This document shows positions 23,141 to 35,900 of a stretch of DNA of 64,000 nt, in pieces. The translations under genes and the position numbers were made by a program. How positions within the stretch are numbered: the first letter of the stretch is position 1; each line of letters begins with the position of its first letter. Source of the DNA: Scortum barcoo. Lineage: Eukaryota; Chordata; Actinopteri; Centrarchiformes; Terapontidae. The notes beneath the pieces are model-generated. The model did not search any database. It was not told the DNA's origin and saw only the letters and a list, made by a program, of their open reading frames with translations. The DNA lies in contig CM041537.1 in NCBI GenBank assembly GCA_023238725.1, positions 30,228,009 through 30,292,008 of the forward strand, given 5' to 3'.

Positions 23141-26100
23141 TTGTCTATAAGAAAGAGAGAAAAAGAAAGTGGGCATACTGTATCGCTGAGTTATTGCCTA
23201 AAACCTCCTGCCTGCCCTGAGCCACAGGAACCCTTCAGCAGTTGTGTGTTGTTTAATACAGTGAAAAAAGTCCAGTAAGAAAACTGTTTGTTGTGTTAAA
23301 AGATTTGGCACAGAAAGCCTCTCAAAGCTGGGCCAGACTGCACAGCATGGTCCAGGGCTAAAGAGACTTGGGTGTCAGTGAGGCAGATAACCGCCTCAGT
23401 CCATCTCTCAGTTCCGTTGCTCTGCGCTTTGTTGGAGGGTCACCCCTGTCAGCAAAACCGCAGCCTATCCCAGCTTCAAACAGCTGTACACAGTGCAGGG
23501 TGGGGTAGAAGTCTTCATGACTCTGTCCACCTGAGGCAAGTACAACACTGAAAGTTAGGAATTACTAAAAAAAATTTGATTAGAACATTTTTCTTTCCTA
23601 ATAGGGGATTTGGCAGAGGTCTGCAAGGCTCAACCTCCTGCCTGGTTGGAGTCCCAGAGTTGTTTCACTGACTAATAGTCTCCCTTCCTTCTGCTGCTCA
23701 CAGGACCTCGTCTTTCCTCATGATAGGAGGAAAGGTCTGTCTGTCTGTCTGTCAGTCCAACACTGTAGTCCACTTGGTGCCCTAACTTAAGATAGAACTC
23801 AATACAGCAGGGGACGCACTATCACTGTGACATTGTGAGCATGCTGATGTTAGTAATTAGCCCGAAGCCCTGCTGGACATCAGTACAGACCCACAGAGCT
23901 CTTGGTGTGGCTGTAGACTAGTGTTGTTACTTCATGAATCAGTCTGATGTTGTGTCCATGTTAGACATTTTCTATTTGGGATGTGGTGTTATTTTACCCA
24001 AACCAATCAGCCATGATTAATGTATCTGAATGTTGTCTCAGTCGAAACAAACTGCAGTACCAAATTCTCTGAGCGTTTAAGTTCATTTTAGGCATTTAAG
24101 TGTAGGCATTTAAATGTAGGTATTTAAAACAGTATACTTAAAAGTAGTGACTTATAACCCTAACCCTAACCAAACTTTTAAAATAGATGACGACATTAGC
24201 TGAATATTTCCCACCTGTAATGACAAACTTTCAAAATACAAACAGGAGGTAGTTAGAAAATGCCTTTTTAATAAATTCTTATTTATGTTGTTTGACCAAG
24301 AACACTCGACCTGTCTTCTGTGTTTGCCTGTGTGTTAGTGTGTGTGTAAGCATAAACTGCCAACACCAATGTTGGTGGCAACTAACACAGTGTTTTTCTG
24401 TGTGTTTTCAGCTCCTCTGCGCTACAACACCATGACCATCATCTGGATCTGCATGGCCCTGGTGTCTAGCCTGGTGACTTTTTTGGCCATCGTCATCTGC
24501 AGGAAACGGCAAGGCTACACTTTACCACACTACCCCTCGCTGCTGTGTGTGGAACACTTTCTTACACTACTCTTTGTGTAATGTTGCTTCAAAACCCCAT
24601 ATGCCCTGTAATTCTCCATGCTTGATCCACGTGTAGTATTGGCTGCATGTAATCTGAGTGAAGCTCTCCTTAAATAAGACCTAAAATATTCTCTAAAGAT
24701 AGGGAGGGATCTTGTTTAACACTTCCACTCTCTTTTGTCTTGTAGAAAGGTTCAAAAAGTTGTAGTGTACAAACAATCAGTATGCTTTTCCATCAGTAAT
24801 AAGGACGATAAGTAGGGAGGAGTTTTGAAGGCTAATTCTCAGGCTTCTTCCTTTCTTCAGCCTTTCCTGTGTTCTCACTGTCTTATTTAGCTAATTTCCT
24901 AACTGGTAATTTCCACCTCAGAGTGGATTTAATTATGTTGATTCATGTCCAGTAGCTTGCAGGCCAAACGTTCCCACTTATCCCACTGGCCCCCCTTTCT
25001 CTCTTTTGATGTCTTCAATTTACATGTCTGTAGTACTGCACTGAATAATTAATTTCATTGCACTTAATTAATTCATATTTCAATGCATATTAAATTTTTC
25101 ATTTGCATTCTGTTTGTGGAGAAAAAAAGTATATTGGAGGATTTAAAGATGTTATCCAGGAAAAAAAATGTCACGACTACAAAGTCCAGTATGTTTAATG
25201 CTACTGAGATGGATGATTGAAAAAGAAAGTCCTCACTGATGATGGGATTTAGTATTTAAGATGCAAATTGATAAGGAATGTAAAAAAGGGGGGATGGGCC
25301 ACTGACCAACTTACTAAACTTATGAGAAAACAGTAACTACTCCTTGTGACAGAAACCACCAGTTTACACAGGAAGTAAACCTGAATCATAATGAAAAAAA
25401 TACCTCACCTATCTGCAGATGAATAAATGTTTGATCACCTTAAATAATTGTGCTACACTGACTAAATTACATTTTAATCCTTATGAATAAAATACAGCAC
25501 TTTGTCTAATGCTATTGCCCAGCTATCATTCAAGATAGAGTATGTCAACATGCCGGCATGGAGACTTGTAATTATGGATGACTTTTACATACGTGGACAA
25601 AATTGTTGGTACCCCTCCAATTAAAGAAAGAAAAACTCACCATCATTTTTGGTCCTGTCCAGTTTGTTTTTTAAAATGATTTTGTTGAACCACAATTCAA
25701 AAGCACTGTCTGATTTTCATTAATTAATTTTCAGTAGAATTTTTATTTATTATTACTTTTGTCAGTGTCAAGTTATTTCAGTGACCTTTGTGGGTTTTTC
25801 TTTCTTTAACAGAAGGGTACCAACAATTTTGTCCACGTGTGTATGTCTCCATCCAGTCAAAACCAAAATGTGATAAATTTGCTTTTAGCAGCACTTCTGT
25901 CACCTGCAGCACTCAGTTTTTACATTATTTTTAGTATCCACTTCTATCTGTGGAAGCTGGAACAAGTCAGTGCATTGAGTGGAAAGGACAGTGTTCGTCA
26001 AGAGTAAGTGTGGATGCCTCATCAGTCTGGCCAGCTTTAAGATAACTTTACAGACACAAAGACAATGTGCCTCTCTGATATGACTTGGAAAGTGACTTTT

Positions 26101-29100
26101 TTTTTCACACAGGACGTAATCCAGAGAGTTTAAAGGAGCTGTAACCAGTCTTCAGACATGCAGATGCAAACACTCGTGAAGTGACATGATGCAAACATTG
26201 TGGATGGAACCTCAATATACAGTGGGGCAAAAAAGTATTTAGTCAGCCACCAATTTTGTGCAAGTTCTCCCACTTAAAAATGATGAGAGAGGCCTGTAAT
26301 TTTCATTATGAAAGACAGAATGGTGGGAAAGAATCCAGGAAATCACATTGTAGGATTTTTAATGAATTAATTGGTAAATTCCTCGGTAAAATAAGTATTT
26401 GGTCACCTACAAACAAGCAAGATTTCTGGCTCTCACAGACCTGTAACTTCTTCTTTAAGAGGCTCCTCTGTCCTCCACTCATTACCTGTATTAATGGCAC
26501 CTGTTTGAACTCGTTATCAGTATAAAAGACACCTGTCCACAACCTCAAACAGTCAGACTCCAAACTCCACTATGGCCAAGACCAAAGAGCTGTCAAAGGA
26601 CACCAGAAACAAAATTGTAGACCTGCACCAGGCTGGGAAGACTGAAACTCTGCAATAGGTAAGCAGCTTGGTGTGAAGAAATCAACTGTGGGAGCAATTA
26701 TTAGAAAAATGGAAGACATACAAGACCACTGATAATCTCCCTCGATCTGGGGCTCCACGCAAGATCTCACCCCGTGGGGTCAAAATGATCATGAGAACGG
26801 TGAGCAAAAATCCTAGAACCACACGGGGGGACCTAGTGAATGACCTGCAGAGAGCTGGGACCAAAGTAACAAAGGCTACCATCAGTAACACACTACGCCG
26901 CCAGGGACTCAAATCCTGCAGTGCCAGACGTGTCCCCCTGCTTAAGCCAGTACATGTCCAGGCCCGTCTGAAGTTTGCTAGAGAGCAGCATTTGGATGAT
27001 CCAGAAGAGGATTGGGAGAATGTCATATGGTCAGATGAAACCAAAATAGAACTATTTGGTAAAAACTCAATTTACTTGTTGTGTTTGGAGGAGAAAAGAA
27101 TGCTGAGTTGCATCCAAAGAACACCATACCTACTGTGAAGCATGGGGTGGAAACATCATCATGCTTTGGGGCTGTTTTTCTGCAAACCAATGGGACCAGG
27201 ACGACTGATCCGTGTAAAGGAAAGAATGAATGGGGCCATGTATCGTGAGATTTTGAGTGAAAACCTCCTTCCATCAGCAAGGGCATTGAAGAATGAAACG
27301 TGGCTGGGTCTTTCAGCACGACAATGATCCCAAACACACCACCTGCCCGGGCAACGAAGGAGTGGCTTCGTAAGAAGCATTTCAAGGTCCTGGAGTGGCC
27401 TAGCCAGTCTCCAGATCTCAACCCCATAGAAAATCTTTGGAGGGAGTTGAAAGTCCGTGTTGCCCAGCGACAGCCCCAAAACATCACTGCTCTAGAGGAG
27501 ATCTGCATGGAGGAATGGGCCAAAATACCAGCAACAACAGTGTGTGAAAACCTTGTGAAAGACTTAGACAGAAAACGTTTGACCTCTGTCATTGCCAACA
27601 AAGGGTATATAACAAAGTATTGAGATGAACTTTTGTTATTGAGCAAATACTTTTTTCCACCATAATTTGCAAATACAATTCTTTAAAAATCAGACAATGT
27701 GATTTTCTGGATATTTTTTTTTCTCATTTTGTCTCTCATAGTTGAGGTATACCTCCTATGATGAAAATTGGAGACCTCATCTTTTAAGTGGGAGAACTTA
27801 GATTCTTAGACTTAGACAGACTTTATTGTCATTGTCAGGTATACAATGTATACAGAACGAAATTTCGTTGCATTGCATTTTTCTCGCAACAGTATAAAAA
27901 ATATAGCGTATAGACAGTGAAATGATATAATATAAACAGTAATAGAATATAAACAGTGAACAGTGAATGTAGACAGTGCAAATGACAAAATGCAAAAAAA
28001 AAAAAAAAAAGTGCAAAATGCAATACGGTGGTTGAAAGTGACAGTAGTGCCGTCTATGGATTTAAGAATTTAAGAGTCTGATGGCCAGGGGGAATAAGCT
28101 GTTCCTGAACCTGGTGGTTCTGCACCGGATGCTGCAGAATCTTCTTCCAGGAGGGCAGAAGTGAAAAAAGTCCATGGTGGGGGTGTGAGGCGTCCTTGAT
28201 GATGTTTACTGGCCCGGGACACACAGCGCTGAGAGGCAATGTCCTGCACAGAAGGAAGGAGCTCCTGACGATGATTTTCTCAGCTGTCCTCCTCACCACT
28301 CGCCTCACATTCCTCCAGTCAGCAGCAGTGCATCCTCCACACCACACAGAGATGCATCTGGTGAGGATGCTCTCTACAGTACTCCTGTAGAACGTAGTGA
28401 GGATGGGCGGGGGCAGGTGGGCTCTCTTCATCCGTCTCAGGAAGTGGAAGTGCAGGCGCTGCTGTGCCCTTCTTAACCAGAGACGCAGAGTTCAACGACC
28501 ACCACGTGAGGTCGTCTGTGATGTGCACCCCCAAGAACTTGGTACTGCTGACCACCTCCACGGCCGAGTTGTTGATGAGGAGAGGAGCGTGGCTGGGCTG
28601 GATCTTCCTGAAGTCCACGATGATCTCTTTGGTCTTGTCAACGTTCAGGATCAGGTTGTTGCCCGTGCTGAGGGTGATGACGCTGGAGGTGTTCTTGCAC
28701 TTGCACAATTGGTGGCTGACTAAATACTTTGCCCCACTGTATGTGTTGTCAGCAAGCGCCAAGACTCAAAAAGCACAGCACAGACACAGGAAGTGTGACC
28801 AAGAGTTCTTGTTTTAAACCTGAAGGTTGGAGAGTAGAGACACAACATATAGCTAAGTTCTAAGTAAGAGAAATAGCTTTAGTAGCTTGTAGTATAGCTC
28901 ACTGCATTCAGCACAAAGTTAGTAGTAGGCTACCTCCACTGAAAAGTAGCTTTATTCCAAAGGAGCTTTTAGCTTCATTAGCTACAGTTTCAAAGTAGCT
29001 TTGCCCAACGCTGCTGACACTTCTAAACTTCTTTTTCTCACTTACTGTTAGTGGTACAAAGATTCCATTGCACACTTCATCCCATGTGGTGGGGAGACAA

Positions 29101-29900
29101 CAGAAATCTCATTATTTTTGTAATGTGGGTGAACTGATCCTTTCAAAAATTCTGTTTCTTGCCTAATTAACAAGAAGAACAGGTTGACTGGTTGTTCTTA
29201 ATGAATAACTAAGTATCACTGAATGGTGATTAGCTCTGCTGAAGTTAATAGTTAATGAAAAGCAATTATTGATTTATTAATTATGAGCTGTTAAAGTTTG
29301 ACTGTACAAATGTTTCACTATTGTCCTGTTGTCATCCTGCTGTATGTCTGTGTGTAAAGTGCGTTTGTGTGTGCAAAGTGTGGCTCTCGTATAGACACTG
29401 TGGCTATAGTAAAGCCTTCCAGGACTCTGATGAGGAGAAGATGCATTACCAGAACGGTCACGGTATGTTTGGCCCTTTCCTCAGTTATTACTAATAATAG
29501 ATTAGATCGTATTCCTCAAAGAGATCTAGCTTCATCCCTGTGTAATAAAGTTCATCCTTAAAGCAAACAATTTTCATCACGTGCAGCACACAGATGCATG
29601 CTGTTTATTCTCTCCATCTCTGTCTGCTTCTCTGCAACTCATTTCTTTCCTCTCATCAACTTTTCCCTCCACACACCAGTGACAGGGGCTCAGATGTGAT
29701 GTTGCTCTCATTCTCCAATGTGTGACTGAATGCTAATGTTGTTTATCTTAGTGTCATTCCCCGACACAAGGTTCTATATCGACCCACACACATACGAGGA
29801 CCCATGCCAGGTAGTCCACGAGTTTGCCCGAGAAATTGAAGCTTCCAGGATCAAAATAGAGAAAATCATTGGTTCAGGTAAAACCATGAACTTGTGTGCA

Positions 29901-29948
<48 letters not shown>

Positions 29949-32900
29949 GAGAATCATTGGCTCAGCTAACTTAAAATCATTGGCCAGTGTAAAGGCTGTG
30001 GTGTGCAGCAGAGAGGAGGATGGCAGAGCGGAATCAGAGCGTTACGTGGGACTGTCAATCAAAGCTCCTCAGACAGGCAGGGAATACTAACAATGTGTCA
30101 GCTCCACAATACACTGTGCTAGATAAGACTCCTGCAGAGAAATCTGAAGTATAAAATTAGTGGATGAAATGAGTGGATTTTTTGTCTCCTGTCTTACGTA
30201 GAAAATTAACTCTCATTTAATCTTTGTTTAAGAGAGGGTGGGATGCAGCTGAGCAGTGTTGAATACAGTGGAGTAAAATGAAAGGTTAAATGTATTTAAT
30301 GCTGAAATGGGATTATTCTTGGTATTGTGTTTAGGGGAGTTTGGGGAGGTGTGTTATGGACGTATGAGACTTCCAGGGAAAAGAGACATCCCAGTGGCCC
30401 TGAAGACCCTGAAGGCAGGATACACAGAGAAGCAGAAGAGGGACTTCCTGGCTGAGGCATCCATCATGGCCCAGTTTGACCACCCCAATGTCATCCGCCT
30501 GGAGGGAGTGGTGACCCAGAGTATGCTCCTGCTGAAACTGTATATTAGTGTAAACATGTTTTCAGGATTATTGACCATAAAGTAACAGTTATGACAGAGA
30601 GTCTGGAATATTAACAAACATGAGCGTGATAGATATGATAGAAACACGTACAGCGCATGTCATAAACTTCTTCTACTGTGTGTGTAATGTCATGTAGGCC
30701 ATAGACCAACTGAATAAAGCTGCCATGATTGGCAGAAAAAATTAGGAAAATTGCTTATCCTTTGCCAGGGAGCTCAGATCACATGGGAGCATCTGACAGA
30801 TTATGGCAGGTTGTAAATGTGCTCTTCTTAATGCTTATTTGAACCATTAAGACTGTTTCCCAAATCAGGTACTTTAAAGGGTCAGTTCACACAATTCAAA
30901 AAACACTTATAGACATTTCACACGTATCCTATTTAGTGGTACCAAGAAATGAACAGCAACATCTTTCTGTGGTTTATTGAGAATGATTTTCTAGTACTAC
31001 TGCCACATCTCCTAATGGAAACTGTTCCACTGGGTGGTCTATAGATTATCCAGAGTACCTCAGATGTTTCTGAACCTGGTAACAACTGAGTGTTTCACTT
31101 GCATTTTTAGATACTTTGAATCAAAAGACCATTTCCCATTCATTTAAATTGTATTGTGGTGCTGGCGGAACTTTCATATTGTGTCCCTATTCTATACTAC
31201 ATATTAACTATATGCATTATATATGCTATTTAATCATTCAAATATTATAGTGGGATTTTTTGCAGTTAATTGCTATGTGCAACTACTACAACATATTTCT
31301 GATATCACAAATTGTTTATCTGAAGCAAAAGTACTCATTCATACATATAATTGTATCTTATCGGGCATCATTCTTTACACATAACTTGTAGAACATACAG
31401 TTAATGATGCATGTGAAATAAGTACATGTAGTATATATAATGTACATATGCATTTCAACGAAGGACGAGTCCTGAAGGTTCCTGTTTGTCTCCTCAGGCA
31501 AACCGGTGATGATCATCACAGAGTACATGGAGAACGGCTCTCTGGACTCCTTCCTCAGGGTTGGTATTGAAGCTTTAGACTGAAGAGCATTTAAGTAGAA
31601 ATGGTTCCTGTTACGCTTTTCATTTAGCCTAAATTTACCTCCTATGTTTTGTCTGCTGTCTGAGAATGAGTAAGGGCTGAGCTTTTTCTTCTCTTAGACA
31701 CATTTGGTAGTTCATTTGTTTGGATAATCCAGTGGATTTCCAAAAGGTTACACAAGCCTCTGCAGTTGGAGAATTGTCTCAAAACATCAAAGAGAATGTG
31801 AAAATGTCAAAATATCCAGACTTGGAAATAAATGGTCTTCACATTTCACATTACTTCCTGTTTATCACAGTACAGGTGCCAGGTCAAAGGCGCCAGTGGT
31901 TTAGAGAGCAAATAGTTTTCAAGATATAAGTTGATTTAACATTGTATGACATCAACAATGTCAAACAGCTCCAGGATTTGCTTATATGAAAATACTGTAG
32001 ATTATTACTTAAAAGCAAATCCCTATCATGTTTTCTTCTTCTATCACGCTCTTCTCTATCTTGATTAAAATCTCCTCTGTTATCACTCTCTTCATCTTTC
32101 TGCTGCTATACATCACTTTTTTTATCTGCCACTAAAACTCTCTCTCCCTACCTCCTCCTTCCCGATCTTTTCCTATTCTTTTCTGCCTTCCTGTAGAGAC
32201 ACGATGGCCAGTTCACCATCATCCAGCTGGTGGGGTTGCTGCGCGGTATTGCAGCCGGTATGACCTACCTGTCTGACCTGGGCTACATCCACAGAGACCT
32301 GGCTGCCCGCAACATCCTGGTCAACAGCAACCTGGTGTGTAAGGTGTCTGACTTTGGCCTGTCCAGAGTACTGGAGGATGACCCCGACGCTGCATACACC
32401 ACCAGTGTGAGTTTTCATATTGAGGCAAGCATTAATGCAATACACACACACACCTTCAGACACACACAGTTTTAAATGGTCATTGTCAAACACATGTAAT
32501 GAGACTGAAAAAAGAAAATGATCACATTGAGTTCCATGCAGTGAGGAGATCAGTGAATTAGTAATGCATTTCCATGAAGCTGGGTGACTCATAAAGAAAA
32601 TTTAAACTAGACAAACTTAAACTAGATGAGATATCCAAACTTTAAGACCCTAGTATGGATGAAATCTCCAAAACCCTGGCTTCCTATAATACAACTAGTA
32701 ACAACCAATAGGGGAGCACCGATCTGACTACTGATTCCTCTTCAGATATTCATTTGGATACCTAAATTCAGGGTATTTGCAAATACCTGTTTGATATTGT
32801 GCTCTATTTACCCAAATTGACAGTTCACATTAGTGAAAATCTGAGCAAAGTGAATAAACCTGCCTCCAAAATATGACAACAAATTGACTTTAAAGAACCT

Positions 32901-35900
32901 GGAAGTATTGAGATGGTCATCATCTTTAGTGACTTCCAGTGGGCCTTGTCGCTGTGGTTTTAGTGTTTAGTAGGCCATTGTTCTATGTTCAAATGTTTAC
33001 AATAACCCACAGGGAGTGCTTTGTTTGCTTAGGAAGTGAAGTATTAATTTGTCAACCTAATTATGTGTCAGTTTTACATCAAGAATAATGTAAGTAGTTC
33101 AAATCCGTGCTAACATTTGCAAGTCTATTCTTGTCTTTGACTGCAACACATGCTGGGGCTCTGTTTAGCCATTTAACCTCAGTGAGTCATTTATGTTTTT
33201 TGCTTCCATGTACATTTACTCAGTGGTACAAAGTACTGTATTCAAGTAGAGGTTTTAGGTAGTACTTACCTAGCTCCATTTCAACGTACTACTTCTATGC
33301 CACAAAATTTCAGAGGATAATAAGATTTGTTTACATTTTCAGCAGTAGGACAGTGTATGCTAGACTGAGTAAAAATAGACTTCTGTGTGTGTGTGTGTGT
33401 GTGTGTGTGTAGGACTGTCACAGTAATAATGTGACCACCAGACCTTACTGCTGTTGGGCAGGTTCTTTTGTTTCAGCACAGTCTCAGCAAGAGGTGGAAA
33501 GTTGTTTCAGAATAGCAGCAAACTATCTGAAGATTAACTGAAGCTTTGTTTTGATGAGCAGCCATTGAAATGAACATGGATTTTGACCTAGAAACACATC
33601 AGCTCCCCCATGTAGCATAGAATGGAAAAAAAAGACAAATCATTAATGTTAATAATTTTAGTATGTTTTTATCATTTTAATTATCAACTAAAATGTCATG
33701 ATTGTGACCAGCATATGTGTGTGTTCATGGTGATGAAGGAACATGTCACTCAGTGTAACAGTGTGACTCACTGATGAATTTTCAGCAGTTTATGGATGAC
33801 AATGGAGCTGTAGAACAGAGCAATAAGATATATCAGGCTTACAGGGACTACTTGTTAGCAGAATATGTTTTTGGTTGGTTTTGGTATTTTCATGGGATTT
33901 GTCGACAAACTACAAAGTATAGCCTGACTTATCCTTTTCTGTTATAGGATGGCACCAGTGTGTGTGGGGGCTGCTGCACTTTCAATGTTCAGATTCAGAT
34001 TCAGATTTCCTTTATTAGTCCCACAGCGGGGAAATTCACAGGCATAACAGCAGTGAAGACACATAGTGGGAAACAATCAGAATGTAGGATAAAATAAAAT
34101 AAAATAAAATAAAAATAAAAGGTAAAATAATCCAAGATAAATAAAAACTATAACTGTAAGTAAACCTGTACATAGTACAGAGGGAGTATGCCTGAGAGTA
34201 TACATATGAGAAATATATATAATATCTCAGGGAGTGCAAAGAAGTGAAATAGTGTTATTGTTTATTGTTCACTTGTCCATTGTCTGCAGACTAGCGGGCA
34301 TTTTGTTTGTTGTGTAGTCTGACAGCAGCAGGCAGGAAGGACCTGCGGTACCTCTCCTTCACACAGCGTGGATGGAGCAGCCGCTCACTGAAGGAGCTGC
34401 CCAGAGCTGTCAGAGTGGTTGTTGTTATGTTGACTTGGAAGTATTTGAGGGGAGGTCCAACTTCTATAGTTTGTCAATAGATAAGGAATTACAGGAGGCT
34501 GTGCTTTTTGTCAAGAAGCAAGGTGAAGATTACTTTGGTAATAATGGACTCAAATTTTCTTTTTTGATTGTGTGAGTGAGATGTTGGAGTAGATCAGATC
34601 AGTAACCTGTGGGGATGCACCATATTCTCTCCACTGGCCTCCCAAACACAGGAAACAGGATTTAACCGCTTGGAGACAGGGCGCAGTAACCAAGGATACT
34701 CCTGAAGGTGGTATCACTGGTTATCACCACTTTTTGTTTTTTAAGGATTCAAGGATTCAAGGATGACAGTTTAGATAGGGGTAAAGGTATCATTGAGCTA
34801 AGAAAGAGGACATTGATTTTGATAATGTAAAGAGTGAAAAGAGGGTTTTTATCTTTCTTAATCTGCCTCTACCCCTGTCATAAGTGATTTGTAGTTGATT
34901 ACAATTGAAGGATGAATTGATTCTTACATATTTAATGTTCTGAACCACAGGAATATTGGATATGCAGGACAGCAATATAGACTCTCTGATGCATTGAGTG
35001 GCAGTAAAGCAGCTTTAATCCAGTTTATATCCCCAACTTTATATCCCAAGATCTGGTTAGAACTATTGAATATATTTAGGTGTTGGGTAAGAGACTGAGG
35101 AGCATCCTGGATAAAAAGCAACACATCATGGGCATAAAGAGAAATAATGTGCTTGGTAATAGGTTCATGACCGGCTGACAGCAGGGTCACTGGTTCAAGA
35201 GAGAGAGCAAAAAACAAATGAGAACGAGGGCAGCCCTGCCAGGAACTACGAGAAACAGGGGGTTGTTTCAAACAGATGTTCTCCATAAAGACCATAGCAG
35301 TGGGCTTTGAACAAAGATCTAGAGCAGCAATTGAATAATTGCAAAAACGATGTAGCAGAGAAGAAAATGCCACTCAAGGCTGCTTCACATTGAGAGGAAG
35401 GACCGCTGTTGAAGAGTCAGTGTTATTAGAGAATTAAATGCTATGAAGAAGCCAGCATATATATTGTCTGAGGAAAGGCTGTTTGATTCAAAAATGCATA
35501 CATGGTTCTAATTGAGAGGCCCGTGCTTAAGCATAAAGCTTGGTATCAGTGTTCAGTAATGATAGTGGTAATATATATGGTTTGGGCGGTTCTGTGGATC
35601 CTTACCTTTGTTTTAAAAGCAGAGAGATAATGAGTATGTTACTGTTTTTGGAGAATGAACCCTTTGAAGTTGGGGCGAGAATTTAGTCCAGCAGCACCTT
35701 CTCCTCTGTAGGTAAACCATCACAGCCTGCTGACCTGCCTTTACATCAGAAGAGCTTTATGGAGTTTGAGAAAGGTAAAAGGGCATCACAATCAATGCCA
35801 TTCTCCTGGGGAGAAGCTGCAGTGGGTTTAAAAAGACTAGAGCAGGATAGAGGTTATATTTTCTTGTCTTTTGCTGGTTTTAGCTTCAGTGCTGGCAAGC

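Larger units (their letters stand above)
26220..28739 (+). mobile_element. Tc1-like DNA transposon, split by a LINE
   Basis: The element begins CAGTGGGGCAAAAAAG and ends with the complement ...CTTTGCCCCACTG, with TA duplications at 26218-26219 and 28740-28741. Long inverted repeats of roughly 200 bp flank a transposase pseudogene. Near its right end a 0.9-kb LINE is inserted between GGGAGAACTT and GCACAATTGG, which are contiguous in the intact element. It is inactive. Confidence 0.92.
24509..29394 (+). other. epha8: epha8 intron 8 (GC-AG type)
   Basis: 4.9-kb intron starting GCAAGG and ending CTCGTATAG. It contains a MITE (25586-25843) and a Tc1-like element split by a LINE (26220-28739). 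The rest is AT-rich unique sequence. Reading through the donor gives 24 extra codons before TAA at 24579-24581. Confidence 0.85.

Noticed and set aside
24156..24172. Telomere-like CCCTAACCCTAACC
   Set aside because: Only about two to three units, within an intron; common by chance or as a minor interstitial repeat.
28397..28817. Plus-strand frames of 108 and 117 codons
   Set aside because: They are shadows of the antisense LINE reverse-transcriptase remnant.
32711..32790. GGGGAGCACCGATCTGA phrase resembling another hAT-type terminal sequence
   Set aside because: Only one end-like segment is visible, with no matching inverted repeat.
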